From assembly GCA_900557175.1 (NCBI GenBank), contig USSL01000144.1:1-5144 (forward strand): a stretch of 5,144 bases of DNA, written 5' to 3'. Numbering within the stretch: the stretch's first letter is position 1; each line of letters begins with the position of its first letter. Below the pieces are notes generated by a model that saw only the letters and a list, made by a program, of their open reading frames with translations, was not told where the DNA came from and did no database searches. This document shows positions 5,060 through 5,144 of the stretch, one piece after another. This DNA is from an uncultured Eubacteriales bacterium (GTDB lineage Bacteria; Bacillota; Clostridia; Lachnospirales; Lachnospiraceae). The position numbers and the translations under genes are program-made.

Positions 5060-5144
5060 CCGGAGACAGAAACCCGGCGTCCAGCCTTCTTGGCAGCTTC
5101 CGTCTTCTCAGACACTTCAAGATAAATGGCTTCCGTCATTTTCC
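5060..5144 (-). other. Unassigned coding-like piece at the window edge
   Basis: The minus strand from the right edge contains an ATG at 5139 followed by MTEAIYLEVSEKTEAAKKAG and then RRVSVSGM. The composition is that of a soluble, helical bacterial protein, with alternating Glu, Lys and Ala. I do not recognise the family. No proper ribosome site is visible because the window ends five bases upstream, and the ATG may be internal. The frame runs on through recombinase DNA in the wrong frame to a stop at 4971-4969, so only the first 25-28 residues can be meaningful. Confidence 0.3.

Noticed and set aside
4943..5125. Plus-strand 60-codon open frame
   Set aside because: It is antisense of the recombinase and edge fragments, with no ribosome site.

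Overview
The window looks like DNA from a low-to-middle GC Firmicute, most likely a gut-type clostridium near Lachnospiraceae. The evidence is the strong GGAGG-type ribosome binding sites, the close relatives suggested by each protein, and the combination of a GH113 mannanase, a GH36 alpha-galactosidase and a GH3 fragment. This placement is inference from protein style; there is no rRNA or marker gene here.

Region 1 (about 89-2836) is a small galactomannan or manno-oligosaccharide utilisation locus. A GH113 beta-mannanase-like gene and a GH36 alpha-galactosidase gene form a tight minus-strand operon, with 12 bases between stop and start. A divergent AraC-family regulator (2836-3747) sits across a roughly 200-bp intergenic region. 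That region holds a clean palindrome (2755-2769) and a second spaced inverted repeat (2717-2740). The expected working model is regulator-controlled backbone cleavage by the mannanase, with galactose side-chain removal by the galactosidase. The GH36 gene stops abruptly at residue 532, before the catalytic acid/base motif. There it is joined head-on to a short plus-strand fragment of a GH3 beta-glucosidase N-terminus (2-98).

Region 2 (3768-5144, minus strand) converges on the regulator. In transcription order it contains an unassigned 28-residue coding-like piece at the window edge, two non-adjacent pieces of a serine site-specific recombinase, the C-terminal third of a cyclase-family (PF04199-like) protein, a DUF849/BKACE protein lacking its N-terminal quarter, and an intact 62-residue zinc-ribbon protein.

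The central part (about 100-4630) reads as ordinary, intact genome. Both ends are mosaics of truncated genes, and several joints fall on short shared sequences of about 8-12 bases. This is more typical of amplification or assembly chimeras than of a new biological system, although microhomology-mediated rearrangement cannot be excluded from sequence alone. I found no CRISPR array, tRNA, rRNA or convincing novel system.
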